A stretch of 64,000 nt of DNA. Source: Entomortierella parvispora (Eukaryota; Mortierellomycota; Mortierellomycetes; Mortierellales; Mortierellaceae). The translations under genes were made by a program, and so were the position numbers. Position 1 is the stretch's first letter. Each line of letters opens with the position of its first letter. Positions 38,901 through 50,302 of the stretch are shown one piece after another. The stretch spans positions 2,418,001 to 2,482,000 of the forward strand of contig OY752143.1 in assembly GCA_963573315.1 (NCBI GenBank), written 5' to 3'. The notes beneath the pieces were generated by a model, which saw only the letters and a program-made list of their open reading frames with translations, was not told the DNA's origin and made no database searches.

Positions 38901-40068
38901 CTTTGCAGGAACGGTTCGATTTAATTTGGACCCATTTGGTCAACACGAGGATTCCGAGTTGAATGATGTCTTGAAGATCTGCTTCTTGAGCGACCGAGTG
39001 AAACTGGACACCGAGTTGATTACGCCGGCGACTGCACATTTGTCGTCGATCGATGAGGTTGCCCCCGTGTTGCATCCATGTGCTGATACCTCACCCAGCG
39101 CCCTTGGACGCGTCCCGACTTCGAAATTGGCTCATGTACAGCGAGCACTTTTCAAAAAGAACCGTGCGCGGTTCAACAAGGCCAATACCAAGAACAGCAA
39201 CCTGACCGACGCGAGTGCCAGCATCGGTGGCAGCAAAGGAAAAGGAAAAGCCACAGGCAGTACGACAACAGCCTCTAACAAGGATTTCCGAGCCTCAGCT
39301 TCAGCATCTGCTACTGTGGGTGTGAACATGGGCCGTGGTCTCAGAGCCGCTTTGGCCTCTGGAGCCGAGCCATCTTTCCTTGATCAGAGAATGATGGAAA
39401 CTGTGGAAGAAGATGGTCCTTACACATATAACCCTGATAGCACTGATGACGAGGACAATGTCGCTGAGGACGAATACGGCCGTGTGGAGCTGGATACGAA
39501 CGAACGTCAATTGCTGAGTCTGGCCAGGATATTGGTCCATCGGTCTAACGTGGTGGTGCTGGATAACTGTGCCTCCAAGGTCACGGATTTGACTGCCCAA
39601 CGCATCGACCAGATTGTCCTGCAGGAAATGAAACAAGCGACCGTGATCTCGGTTGGGCATCGGTTGGATCAAATTGTAGCGCGTCATAACCGGATCTTGG
39701 TGCTTGATCAAGGCAAGGTTGTCGAGTTTGGTAAGTATTCCACTTCATTTTGCTTTGTTGGCCATGAACATGTGGGGGGGGGGGGGGGGTAATCTGTTAC
39801 AAGGATAAGTAGGTGATGGGCACCCTAACATGATACGATATCACCTCTTTATTAGATACACCAATTGCTCTTCTTAATAATCCGGACGGCGTGTTCAGAA
39901 AGATTTGGTAAGAATATCATTGCCCTCTATCTTTTACATCCTCCATTCTTCCCCCACATCAAGACGGCTAATGCAAGCGCTTTACTCCTATTTAGCAATC
40001 CTGATGGTGCCAACTTTCCGTCCCTTGTTTCCCTGGCCAAGAAACAGCAACTTCTCTTTCACCAATAA
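32966..40068 (+). CDS. ABCC-type full-size transporter with degenerate nucleotide-binding motifs
   Basis: Eleven exons (32966-33562, 33635-33801, 33883-34097, 34203-34328, 34382-34491, 34568-34738, 34819-35094, 35167-36000, 36088-39730, 39856-39907, 39996-40068) give 2087 residues. Layout: TMD0-like N-terminus, TMD1 (ARIAFTWLHPMVLKSF...), NBD1, TMD2, a ~230-residue Pro/Ser-rich linker, and NBD2 with further insertions. NBD1 keeps Walker A (GTKESGKS, ~720) and the Q-loop (AYVAQDPW), but the LSGGQ position reads WSMSLKQ and the H-loop His is replaced (IIVSNQF). NBD2 keeps Walker A (GQAKSGKST, ~1640), the Q-loop (ILSQRG) and H-loop (SVGHRLD), but the signature is LDTNERQ and the Walker B Glu is Asn (VVVLDNCASKVT). 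It may be inactive or regulatory rather than a pump. An in-frame upstream ATG at 32852 is less likely. Confidence 0.9.
39774..39789 (+). repeat. G16 homopolymer in an intron of the ABCC gene
   Basis: A run of sixteen G sits 43 bp downstream of the exon 9 donor. Such runs are prone to sequencing error and to forming G-quadruplex-like structure. Confidence 0.8.
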
Positions 40069-40146
40069 CGGCCAAAACCAACATTTAGCATGAACTGAAA
40101 AAAAATGAAAAAAAATGGACAATGAATATTTTTATTTCATCATTTG

Positions 40147-43100
40147 TCAACGATCCCACCTCCGGTCGTGACCTTGCTGATTACGTGGATCGCGGGGATC
40201 GCGGGGAGCGCGAGGATCAGTCGGTGCCTGTCGTGGATCGCGTGCAGGCGCTGCTGTGGGTGGTGGATATGGTAAACCGTGATACTGTTGTGGTGGCTGT
40301 TGTTGATGTTGATGGTGATGATGCTGCTGCTGCTGCTGTTGCTGCTGCTGAGCCAAAAATGCCTGTAATTGATGAGGAGGAATGGGTGGGAAAGGAGGAG
40401 GAGGCTGACCTGCTGCCGCTGCTGCTGCAATCAACGAAGGGGGCATTGGCGGTGGAATCGGAAACCCTGGAGGCATCCCAGCGAGTCCAAAGTATGGGGG
40501 CAATGGAGGAGGTTGTGGTGGGTGCTGTGGCTGCTGAGGTTGGGGTTGTTGTTGCTGCTGCTGTCTGAGTTGTGCCAATGTTTGACTCAGATCCATGGCC
40601 ATGCTGGCTGGCATTCCTCCGAGGTAGTTGGGAGCAGTGCTGCTGCCTGTCAATTGAGAAGTGACGGCCGCGGCTGTCAGTCCTTGAGTGGCAGGCACGC
40701 CAGTAGTATGAGGAGGCTCCAAGTGCTGTTGTTGCTGCTGTTGTGGGCGCACACTTGTTGATGGCGAGGGGTTGCTTGAAGGGAACAATTGATTCACAAG
40801 TCCTTGGAGTTGCTGAAGAGAAGGTATTTTCAGAGGCGGCGATGTAGGTCCTGCTGGTGCTCCTGCCAAACCTGAGGTGGATATTGGGGCTGGCGCAGGA
40901 GCACGCGTTACCGCAGGGGCGCTGCTATTGGAAGAAGGCCACTGATACGCAGAGGCAGGGGGGGCGGGGGGCGGTGGTCCAGGATGGGCGGGAGGTGGAG
41001 GAGCCCGTCCTTGCTGCGAATCTTTAATATCGCGTCTCTCCTGAGGCACAGGATAGGGTCGTCCTGCGGAAGCTGTTGCCTCTTTCGAGATTGGGCGCCG
41101 TTGTCCTGAACTTGATTTGCCCTGCAATGGCGAATGTCCATGATGGTGATGCTGCTGCTGCTGCTGTTTCTGCTGATGGGCATGGTCACGATGCTGGTGA
41201 TGTGATCCACTACTGGCGGATCCTTTATTCAGCACAAGGACACCGATCAATGCATTCCTGGCCAATGGGTCATTGCCCCGGACATGAGCCTCGCTCTCCA
41301 TCACGCCCTCAAGGTACGACGGAAGCGGCGCGCTTGCAGCCACTGGGATCAGATACAGGTCCTTGACACGGCCTCCATTCTTCTGAGGAACAACGCCAAA
41401 ACGACTGATCTCATGAAAGTGCTGGCACAGGTGATCGAAATCTCTTTTTGCATCTTCAGACTCATCCATGCTGGCGCCAGGCTCGAACCGCACGAGAACC
41501 ACTTCCTTTGTCAGCGACTGCTTCACTTGCGCCAGATAAGTCTCCACGGCCTTGATGTGAATACGGCCATCGATCGAGATGGAGCGTGCTAGGATATCGG
41601 CCCATTCAGGGCCTGGGATGGCCCGACCGCCGACCTGGACCGCGCGCGATTGGAACTTTGTTACCTGAGGCATGCTCAGTGTTCCTTGCCAGACCGGCCT
41701 GGAGGAGGAGGAGGCCCTTTCGCGTTCCATGTTCCTGCGGATCTCCTCGAGCATGAACGGTGGTGGTGAATCCGGAGGTGTGGTGGAGACAAGAGTCGGA
41801 GACGCATTGGGTGATGGCGAGGGGGAATAGGGCGACGGCTCTCGGGGCATATACGACGTCGAGGAGGACGATGGTCGCTCGCCTCCGCTGTCGTTCCTTT
41901 GACGCTTCTCGCTCGACAACAGGGCCTCGCTCAACATTTCCTCACTAGGTCGTTTATTGGTCTGGATCCTGGCCAGCAGCTTGTCCAGGGTGTCTGTCCG
42001 TGGTGATCCCTGTGGTGTCGACTTGTTGGATCCGCCTTGTCCTCCATTGTTCTGGGCCGACAACTCGTCCGCTGCTTTTTCTTCCTCTGTTCTATCGTCT
42101 GTCCGTTGTTCCTCCTCTTCTTGTTCCTCCTCTTCCTCTTCTTGCTCCAACTTTGAACTGCTCATCGATGGAATTCGAGGGACAAAGCTCACCTCGCCCT
42201 TGTGCGTCTTCTTGATGAACGGCTCTTCATCGATCGTCAGCACAGAATCGTGAATACTCCTCTTGCGCACCTCCTCAGCAATACTCTGCAGTTCTGGATT
42301 GGCTAGCTCCTCCGGTGTAAGGCGTACGAGCTCTCGCGGCTTCAGCTCTTCTGACAAGACACGGTTGCGTAGACTGTCGTTGTTTTTATCTTTGAGGTTA
42401 AAGAACAGAGAACGGTACTTGGCTTTGTAATCTTTTCCGCAACCAGATAGACCAGGCGTCGCTGTAAACAGGTAGAGCTCTTTCTCAATCGACACCGCCA
42501 ACGACTTTGCATTCTCTACGTCCTCTGGCTTGTGATCTACCTGGCTCTCTAAAGCTACCATGAGACCGTCTGTGATACCCTTGAGGGCTGTGGATCGGAC
42601 GGGATCTTGTTCAGGTTTGGGTGAGATCGGAGACTTTGGAGCGGCGGCAGTATTGGATTTCTTGACCGAAGGTCCAGTGGCAGCCTTTTTGGCAGGGATA
42701 ACAATGGTCGGTGGCAAATGGTCGCTCTGGGCCACTGCTTTGGTTGCCTCGAGCTCTATTCCCTTTATAGCACACTCTTCACTGCAGTAATCACTTGTAG
42801 CTCTGGCTTCATTCAGGCAGGTTGGTAGCGCACAGTCAAGAGCATCCTATTGAAAGAAACCCACACGATAAATGTAGGATGCAAAAAACCAATTAGTAAC
42901 TTTTCACGTCAACTGATTTTTTTTTTTTTTTTGTTTCAATAAAGAAAAGAGAGGGGAGGGTGCTTACCGATATCTTTGTGAGTTTCGTCTTGCCACCGAA
43001 TTGAGTCTTTGATCGCTCTAGTAAAAGGGTAGAGTTGTAAGAAATCGAATTGTCAGTATCGTGGAATGTTACAATTTGCAATGTTCACCCTGTAACTACT

Positions 43101-44634
43101 GTCTCGGTTTCCACAGTAATCGATCTCTCTCCCCTTCAGGATGGTCCATCAACGGAGGCGCAATATCGTCAGGATAATAGGCACGTCTTCCCAAAGAGAG
43201 GCAAAAGTCGCCTTCTTTGGAATGAACATGCTCTACACCCAGTTACCAACTGCCCCACGTGAAGCCGTCCATCATACAGGATTACAACAACACACCGCTC
43301 AAGGACCACCGCAGCCGACTTTTAACATGACATCGGCCGATTTTTATCTCGATGGAAAAAAAGGATAGGCCTCTCCTTCGATGTAAAAGCACACAAAGCA
43401 GGGTAGAGTAGAGATCACGAAGGCACAATAGGACCGAACCTCCTGCCATGAATAAATTGTTTGGTTTTTCGTATGACACTATATTTATATTATCGAGTGC
43501 GAAAGACCATGCCCAAAGGCGACAATTGGACAGAGCCTCTGTGAGGGTGGTAGAAGAGAACCAAAACAAAACCTTACCTTTCAATGTTTCTGTGCAGGCA
43601 TCACAAAAGTATTTTTCATCCTTGAGCTCCATCAAATGAGCAATCTCGTCCGTGATATCTACACATGCGCCATGGAACCTGTGAATATGATGGAAGGTTG
43701 TTAGTGTTGCTGTTATATGGAGTCGCTATAACCCAAAAAAGGGGGGAGGGAGGGATGGGTGATTTTCTACTGGCACTTTGACCTACCATTGTCGGCAATT
43801 ATCGCATTGGATCATGACTTCGCCATCATCTGGCTTTTGGCAATAACAATATACTTTTTTGGATCGCGTCACGCGCTCCGGCGTGTGTACAGCTGCGGTG
43901 GTAAGGGAAGACCCCTGTGTGCTCTGAACATACTCTTCACTTAGGGCTGCAAGGACGGTGGGTTTTCTTGACCTTCCACTCCTCCTAACATCGCCTGCGG
44001 GAGTTGACGCAGGCGCCGGTGCCTCCTTGACGACCTGTGACGCAGATGACCGTCTGCTACGAGTCGTGCCATCTGACGACTTGACAGGGGTTGTTGTTGC
44101 ATCAGCAAAACTGGACGTGGCTGGGACTTTTGTGTCTGCTCCTGGAGAGGTCGATGTCACCGGCTCAGACTGAGACTCGGGTGCCACCACTGCCGTCCGC
44201 GAGGCATTCGGGGCGAAAATAAGGTCTGGAGTGATATACCCAGAGTTTTGCTCGGGGGGTGTCATCCGTTGTTGTATTTCCATATCCATTAGAGAGCCAT
44301 ATGACTGACGATGCACCTCTGTTGAGTCCCAAGGGCTCCCGCTAGCGTCTAAAGGTGATTGTTGGACTCTTTCAATCAAGCCGGCGAAAGCGGGCTCAGT
44401 GGTATCTGGGTGCTCTAAAGGCGTATCCTTTGCGATGTCCATGGCAACACTCCATTGATGTGGTGATTCCGGCTCGACGAGCGCCTGGTTCACTTGTTGG
44501 TTTTCCTGGTCAGAGAGAGAAGATTCTGTGAAATCCAGAAATCCGTTTCCGTCGGCGTGGACCTGTGCTTCCATGTCGCCCTCGCCCAGATCCAGATGGA
44601 GGAAATAGTCTGACTGTGCGCCTGATTCTGACAT
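40147..44634 (-). CDS. BYE1: BYE1/PHF3/DIDO-like transcription factor (PHD - TFIIS middle domain - SPOC)
   Basis: Four exons (43787-44634, 43578-43678, 42968-43017, 40147-42846) give 1232 residues. A Ser/Thr-rich N-terminus leads to a C4HC3 PHD finger at ~275-325 (VYCYCQKPDDGE, QCDNCRQW, FHGAC, YFCDAC), split by an intron inside the Trp codon. A second Cys cluster, C-x4-C-x10-C-x3-C, starts exon 4. The TFIIS central domain follows (KYRSLFFNLKDKNNDSLRNR, LTPEELANPELQ), then a SPOC-like domain (WQGTLSMPQVTKFQSRAV) and a long Gln/Pro/His-rich tail ending in Arg-Asp-Pro repeats. These proteins bind H3K4me3 and the RNA polymerase II jaw and CTD to tune elongation. The ATG at 44634 (MSESGAQSDYFLH) is the only sensible start. 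Confidence 0.92.
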
Positions 44635-45401
44635 CCTGTGCTGCACCGGACGGTTAGTTATTGGCGTCGGGTTGATGTCCTTGGTCAGGTATCTTGCCGA
44701 GGCTGTTTAGGGGTAAAGTGGCCGAGGTGGAGAGGAGGATGGATGGGAAGGCGGAAAGCATTTTCAGAGGAGAAAAAAAAAAAAGGATGACGTCGACACT
44801 TGGGGCTGGTTTTTAATCTGAAAACAAAAATAAAGCTCGGGTTTATTTTGAAACAAAAAAACGCCGCCAACCTGTATTTGGTGGTGCCCTCTTTAATTGC
44901 ACATCCACCCACGGATACACTATTTGCTATTTTTGTCACACGCAAAAAAAAGAAGAGACGCCTTCAGCTTTTCTCCCTTGAGCACAAGAGGATGGATGTG
45001 GCCAATTTCTGTTCACTGCCCACGGACACGGCCGAGGGTGGTCGGTTGGTCGGTCTGTGAGCAATTGAATTGAATTGGCCTCTTTTCTCTCTTGCCGTGA
45101 GCACGCACTCACTTCTTTCGACCTTACTCTCTCTATCTCTCTCTCTGTCTGTTGTCAGCCAGCACCTTCTTGTCGAGGACAAAGAAAACAATATTTGTTG
45201 TATCCGCCCCCAAACTCTTCTTGTTTGCTGCCCTTCCTTCTCTCTCTCTCTCTTTCTCTCTCAATCTCGCTTTCCATTCATCCATCTCATCTCCCCCTCG
45301 TTCTCATCAGTCCCCTTTGAATCATCTCTCCTTTCAAAAGAAGCAGTAGTAGTCCACCTCATTCACTCCTCTTTTCTATTTTTATTATCCTCATTCACCC
45401 C
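44635..45401. promoter_or_regulatory. Divergent promoter between BYE1-like and PEX11
   Basis: These 767 bp contain A-rich runs (44771-44783, 44943-44952), a long C/T-rich strand (45120-45300) and no gene. The pyrimidine-rich part just before 45402 is probably PEX11 5' UTR. Confidence 0.5.
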
Positions 45402-47108
45402 ATGGAACCGACACCCCCTTCTCCTGTCAACGCAAGAGCAAAAGCAAGGACAACTTCTTTTTCCGCCACGACTGCTGTAGTGCACTCTCTTGAGCACAAC
45501 AGTAACGTCAGCAATAGTCTCCAACAGACCACGGATCCTCATCAAATGTATCCTTGGCCTTCAGAGCGTGCAAAGGCCGCCGCGGAGGCTACCATGTCAC
45601 CTCCAGTCTCTCCCCCAGTCTCTCCCAAGCAGCATGCCATCGCCGCGGGTCAGGTCGACTTTGTGGAACCCCTTCAAGAGTCCAACAACGTTCACAGTCG
45701 ACTCGACAGCAATAACAACAACAACAACAACAGCGACGACGACAAGAATAGCGACGATGACCATTCCTCCCCTTATACCCATTTCCTCCGGTCCACCTCT
45801 TTTGCATCGTCCCCCTCGTACATATCCGCCAGTGCAGCATCGATGGCGTCTTCTGCAGCTTCCCCACCCACTCCTCTTTCCTCCGTGACATCTCTCTCCT
45901 CAGAGACGTATTCCCATGCCTTCTCCCCCCTGTCTGAAGCAACAGCGTCGTCAGCAGTCGACACATTGAAATCATCCGGTCATCACAGCCCATCAACAAC
46001 TACTGGGTTACAAAGGCTTGAAATAGAAAAGACGGAAATGTTCCTGATCGATACCCCTCCCAGCAGCCATGCTACTTCCCCTTCCTCCCCTTCCTCCAAG
46101 ACTGCCCTGGTGAGCATGGGCGAAACGACGCAACCTCAGCAACCCACGCAACCAACGCCCACCTCCATATCGCCGCCCACTGCTCACAAGAGCAGAAAAT
46201 CGACCTCTCAAGTCATTCGTGAGATCTCGGACCTTGTGGATGGCCGCGACAAGACGGTCAAGGTGGTGCAGTACTTTGCCAAAGTGTTTCTCTGGCTTTT
46301 TCTGTCAAATACAAAGCAATACAAGGTTCTCGCAGACCGGGTCAAAGCCCTGGCCAAGCAGTTTTCGACAACGCGTAAAGTGTTGCGACTGGGACACTTT
46401 GTAGATCCCCTCTCGACTGTCCTGACGTTGGCTGCGACCTTGTCCATGAACTACCAAAAAAAGGGTTCTTTAGCAGCCGTGATGAGGAAGCCCTGCAATC
46501 AGACCTGGAGAGATACAACTCGCGATCGATTGGGAATGCTGAACAGCGTGCTGGGATTCGTTCAGGATATCTCGGATGATATCTACTGCTTGGGTGTCAT
46601 CGGAGTACTGGATCGATCCTTTTCCGATAAGGCAGAACCATGGTCAAACCGACTCTGGATGATTGGCGTGTCAATTGATCTGCACGAAAACCTGCAGTCG
46701 ATCATGGATGTGCGGCGGCAGATCAAGTCTTTGGAAAAGATAAAAGAGGCCTCTGAGGAAAAGGAGCAAGCTCGATGCGCAAAGCTAGCACAGCTCGGCA
46801 GCAAGCTCCATTGGCTCCAAGTGACGACCGTCAAGCTCGGCGGCGACTTTTTGTTTTGTGGTAAGGAAGTCTGAACCCATGTTTGCTATTTCTGCTCTGG
46901 ATGGGCCAAAAAGAGAATGAGAAGTTTTCTATTTCACCATTTTTTTTTTTTTTTTGTGCTAATCGTTATCGTTATCTTCATGTACTTGTTTTATTTAGGA
47001 TATGACAACTTGCACTGTTCCTTCTCCGATGGCTTCCAGGCCGTCACTGGCCTGGCCTCAGGCATTGCCGGAGCCTACAAGTTTGTTGGCAAGATTCTAG
47101 AGTCTTAA
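45402..47108 (+). CDS. PEX11: Peroxin PEX11-family peroxisome proliferation protein, with long disordered N-terminus
   Basis: Two exons (45402-46860, 46999-47108) give 522 residues. The PEX11 domain covers ~265-522: STSQVIREISDLVDGRDKTV, KVVQYFAKVFLWL (the membrane-bending amphipathic helix region), VLRLGHFVDPLSTV, VLGFVQDISDDIYCLGVIG and the C-terminal FQAVTGLASGIAGAYKFVG helix with Gly-rich packing motif. PEX11 proteins elongate and tubulate the peroxisome membrane before fission. The preceding ~260 residues are Ser/Thr/Pro/Asn-rich and not part of the family core, which is usually about 240 residues. It converges on MED21 with 223 bp between stops. Confidence 0.92.
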
Positions 47109-47331
47109 AAAAGACTTTGCCTTATTCCCCCGTCTCTATTCACTCATATTTGATAGACATTCACCCCCACCTCTCGAACCAACCCGTATACCATTTGATT
47201 TTTGCTTCTTCGCGTTCATTCTTTTTTTCTTCAACCATTCTTTTCAAATAATACTGAGCGCAGGCAGCTTGATACTACTTTGATTGATATTGTACATTCT
47301 ATTATACAGTGGAAGGCACGACTCTTGGTCT

Positions 47332-47942
47332 TTAGGTGTGGCTTTGATCCATTGCTATTTCTCTCAGGGCTTGAGTGACTTCCTGCAACAGTTTCTTGGC
47401 TTCGAGGACGGCAGCCTCGTATTCCTCCGAGGCCCTGTCGTTCTCCTGAGCCAGCAATTCTAAATCCTGTGTCTGCTCTTCCGGCGTTTGTGTAATTGGT
47501 GGCAAGTTCTCGATTAACGTCTCGAGTTCTTTTGCTTGCCGACTGATATCCAATGCCAACTCTTGAGCAGATGCTAAAAGATTAAGCCGGGCACAACACA
47601 GTATGTTAGCCATCTGAACCTGAACAAAAATGATGGGCCTAATAACCAAAACTGAGCAGAGGAAAAAGTACCTAGCAATATCTCTCTTGGCATGCCGTGT
47701 TCTATTAACGTCATTTGAATGAAAGGGTGTTGAGTGTAGGTCAGTTTACAGTCAGCCACAGACCAGATACAAGAGGACGCGTTTTTTGAGGTCAAGGAAG
47801 AACAGCACGTACCTGTGGTGACAACAGGCACGTCGGGATTCAGAGCGACGAGCGGCGCATTCTTTGAGAGATGGTCGAGCGAGGAGACAAAGAGGAGGGC
47901 CAGCTTGTCGATGGCATCCTGCAGCTGCGTGAGTCTGTCCAT
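47332..47942 (-). CDS. MED21: Mediator subunit MED21 (SRB7)
   Basis: Three exons (47813-47942, 47672-47701, 47332-47573) give 133 residues, the normal size. It starts with the strongly conserved MDRLTQLQDAIDKLA and continues with a coiled-coil C-terminus (ALDISRQAKELETLIENLP; ASEEYEAAVLEAKKLLQEV). MED21 pairs with MED7 in the Mediator middle-module hinge and is essential for RNA polymerase II transcription. The middle exon is only 30 nt (EHGMPREILL), flanked by consensus GT/AG sites and in phase with both neighbours. Confidence 0.92.
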
Positions 47943-48252
47943 TGGAGAAGGAGGAGGAGGAGGAAGGAGAATGAGAGTGCTTCCTTGTTCCTTGTGGGAT
48001 GGAGAGATGGACAAGAGAGAACACAGCGGCAGTTGGTGTTGTTTGGTGACAGGACATCCAAGCCACCGTTTGGGTCTCGTTTTTGTTCTGTTGTATACGG
48101 CCCTTGCACACAGCGGCACGCTGCATCCATCCTTCATTGCATCCCTTTTCCATCCACCCTTTGCCAACTCTACTCCTCCTCCTCCTTCTGCCTCACTTCT
48201 TGCAGCTCCCTTAACTTAACACCCTAGACAAACGTAAAACCACCAACGCGAC
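47943..48252. promoter_or_regulatory. Divergent promoter, MED21 / RAD60-like
   Basis: Only 310 bp separate the start codons. The stretch is C/T-rich on the plus strand toward 48200. No TATA box was seen; both genes look housekeeping. Confidence 0.5.
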
Positions 48253-50302
48253 ATGTCTGATTCAGACGACAACAAACCTGCGCCCCCCCGCAAAGTTCAG
48301 CCCAAACCCCGTAGGCGGGTCGTTTCTAGGAATCGCTCGGACAATTCCATTGGATCCCAAACCGGCGGCGCCTCTTCACAAGAGACTGACTCGACAACAC
48401 AGCCGCATGCTCGGAGGAGAATCGAGGATGACTTTTTCAGCAAAGCCAAGAACTTTCGCGATGTAACAAAGGCGCAAGGTAAGAGCAAATACACAGGTTG
48501 AATGTCTTTTTTCTACCATTGGTATTCTATGATACCCGCTAATATTTACAAATGAATAACACTGCTCGTCCGGAATGACTCTTTAGAAACAATATACCTA
48601 AAAGAAAGCGAACCAGAGATGCAGGAGACCAGTCTTCCAGAGTTGGAGGCCATCGTGATGACAGATGTGATACCCGTCTTTGACTTTGAGGACGAAGCCA
48701 TGTAAGGCGTATCGGAAGAATAATACTCGATTTGAGGCTTATGGAAGAACTATGCTGACTCCCAAACCTTCCAATGTTCTCTAGAGCACAAGACACAACA
48801 ACAAAGAAAGTTCAGGAAAAGGAATCACCTCCAGAAACAAAACGGAAACGGGAATTATCATTGACCCCCCCACCCGAAATGCCGACGCGGCGGCCTATGC
48901 CTCCAACTGTGTATGTACCAAGCCCCCTCCTCCTCCACCCTGTATGGACGACAAGTGGGTCAACTTTAGATTTTTGAGGGCTCCACGACGAATTCTGTGC
49001 TCATTTTTATCTTATTTCTTTGTAGAACATCTGTGGCACCACCTCGACAACTTGTGCAGACGTACGATATATTAGACGATGACGACGATGTTCAAGAACT
49101 GGATCCAGATCTCGTCTCCATTGCGGCAAAGGTCACAACAGAATCCCAGATGTCACTGTCTTCACAGGAGCTAGCCGCGTCAGCGAGTCAATCTTCTTCC
49201 GGGACACTGTCTCAGCCGGCGACTACCACCACGTCGTCCTTGGACCCTACTTTGACTCTCTCGCCCAACAAAACGCGTCAATCTCCTCGTTTGTCTATAG
49301 TTTTTCCATTACCTACTAATAAGCAAGATGGAAATGGATCATCAATGTCGTCTCCAACAACCGCATCATCGTCTACAGCCAACCCAGAGGATGAGCGGGT
49401 GATCAATATTCTTCTTCGCACACAAAGACATCCACATTTGTTTGTGCCCCAAGAATTGATCTCGTACTTTGCGGAACTGGAGAAAGATCTCAAGGTCACA
49501 CTCAAAGCGGTATGTAGACGATGCTGATTTGATCCGATGTGTTTATCTAATGTCATCCGTTCTCTTGAAGATTTCGGTACTTTCTGATGACTGACGCTAT
49601 TGGATCCTTTTGCGTTTCTTTTTTTTTTTATCAAAATAGAACCAAAGCTTTAAGCACATGATGGATTTTTATTGTCGGATGAGGCATGCCGACTTTTCCC
49701 AACTAGTGTTCACCTTCAAAGGATCAAGAGTCCTCCCGCGCTCCACGCCCAACAATGTGGATTGTCCTCGATTCACGGTCATTGATGTTTATACACTGGA
49801 CGGGTACAAGTACATGAAGGAACTGGAAGCGGCGCAATTGGAGAAACAGGCTGAAGAGACGCGACTGGCACACGAGGCGAAAATGAAGGCAGAGGCGGCA
49901 GAGGCGGCAGCTGCTGAACGAGCTAGAAAGAAGGCTGAACGGGGCGACGAGGAGGATGATGATGACGAAGATGAACAGGCCGAGTTTGTGATGTTCAAGA
50001 TTCGTGGCAAGGACACTGCGGACCAAAAGATCCGAGCCAAGAAGGTACAATTTTTTTTTTATTTCCTATATTCTTGGGTTCGGTTGCCTCTTAAAGAGAA
50101 TCAATGACATTGACGTTTCTGTGTTCTTGTGATATAGACGACGACGGTGGGTTCGATTATCAGCCATTACAAACGATTGAGAGAACTTGGCGCAGAGACG
50201 GTGGTGAAGCTCGAGTTTGATGACGAGGCCATAGACCCTTCCATGATGCTTGGAGACACTGAAATTGAAGATGACGACATGCTCATTGCCCGCATTGGAT
50301 AA
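48253..50302 (+). CDS. RAD60: RAD60/ESC2/NIP45-like protein with SUMO-like domains
   Basis: Six exons (48253-48478, 48587-48701, 48785-48910, 49026-49509, 49640-50044, 50138-50302) give 506 residues. The N-terminal half is disordered with basic patches (KPRRRVVSRNR; KRKRELSL) and acidic, SUMO-interaction-like segments (TYDILDDDDDVQELDPDLV). The first SUMO-like domain is weakly conserved in exons 4-5 (INILLRTQRHPHLFVP, FTFKGSRVLP). A charged coiled-coil insert rich in Glu/Ala/Lys follows, then a clear second domain: EFVMFKIRGKD, TTTVGSIISHYKRL, KLEFDDEAIDPSMMLGDTEI, EDDDMLIARIG. Fungal relatives act in SUMO-dependent DNA repair with SMC5/6. The choice among RAD60, ESC2 and NIP45 names is nominal. 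Confidence 0.86.

Noticed and set aside
40122-40568. Plus-strand frame rich in Val/Ala/Glu opposite the BYE1-like tail
   Set aside because: Antisense image of CAG/CCA-type codons of the Gln/Pro-rich C-terminus.
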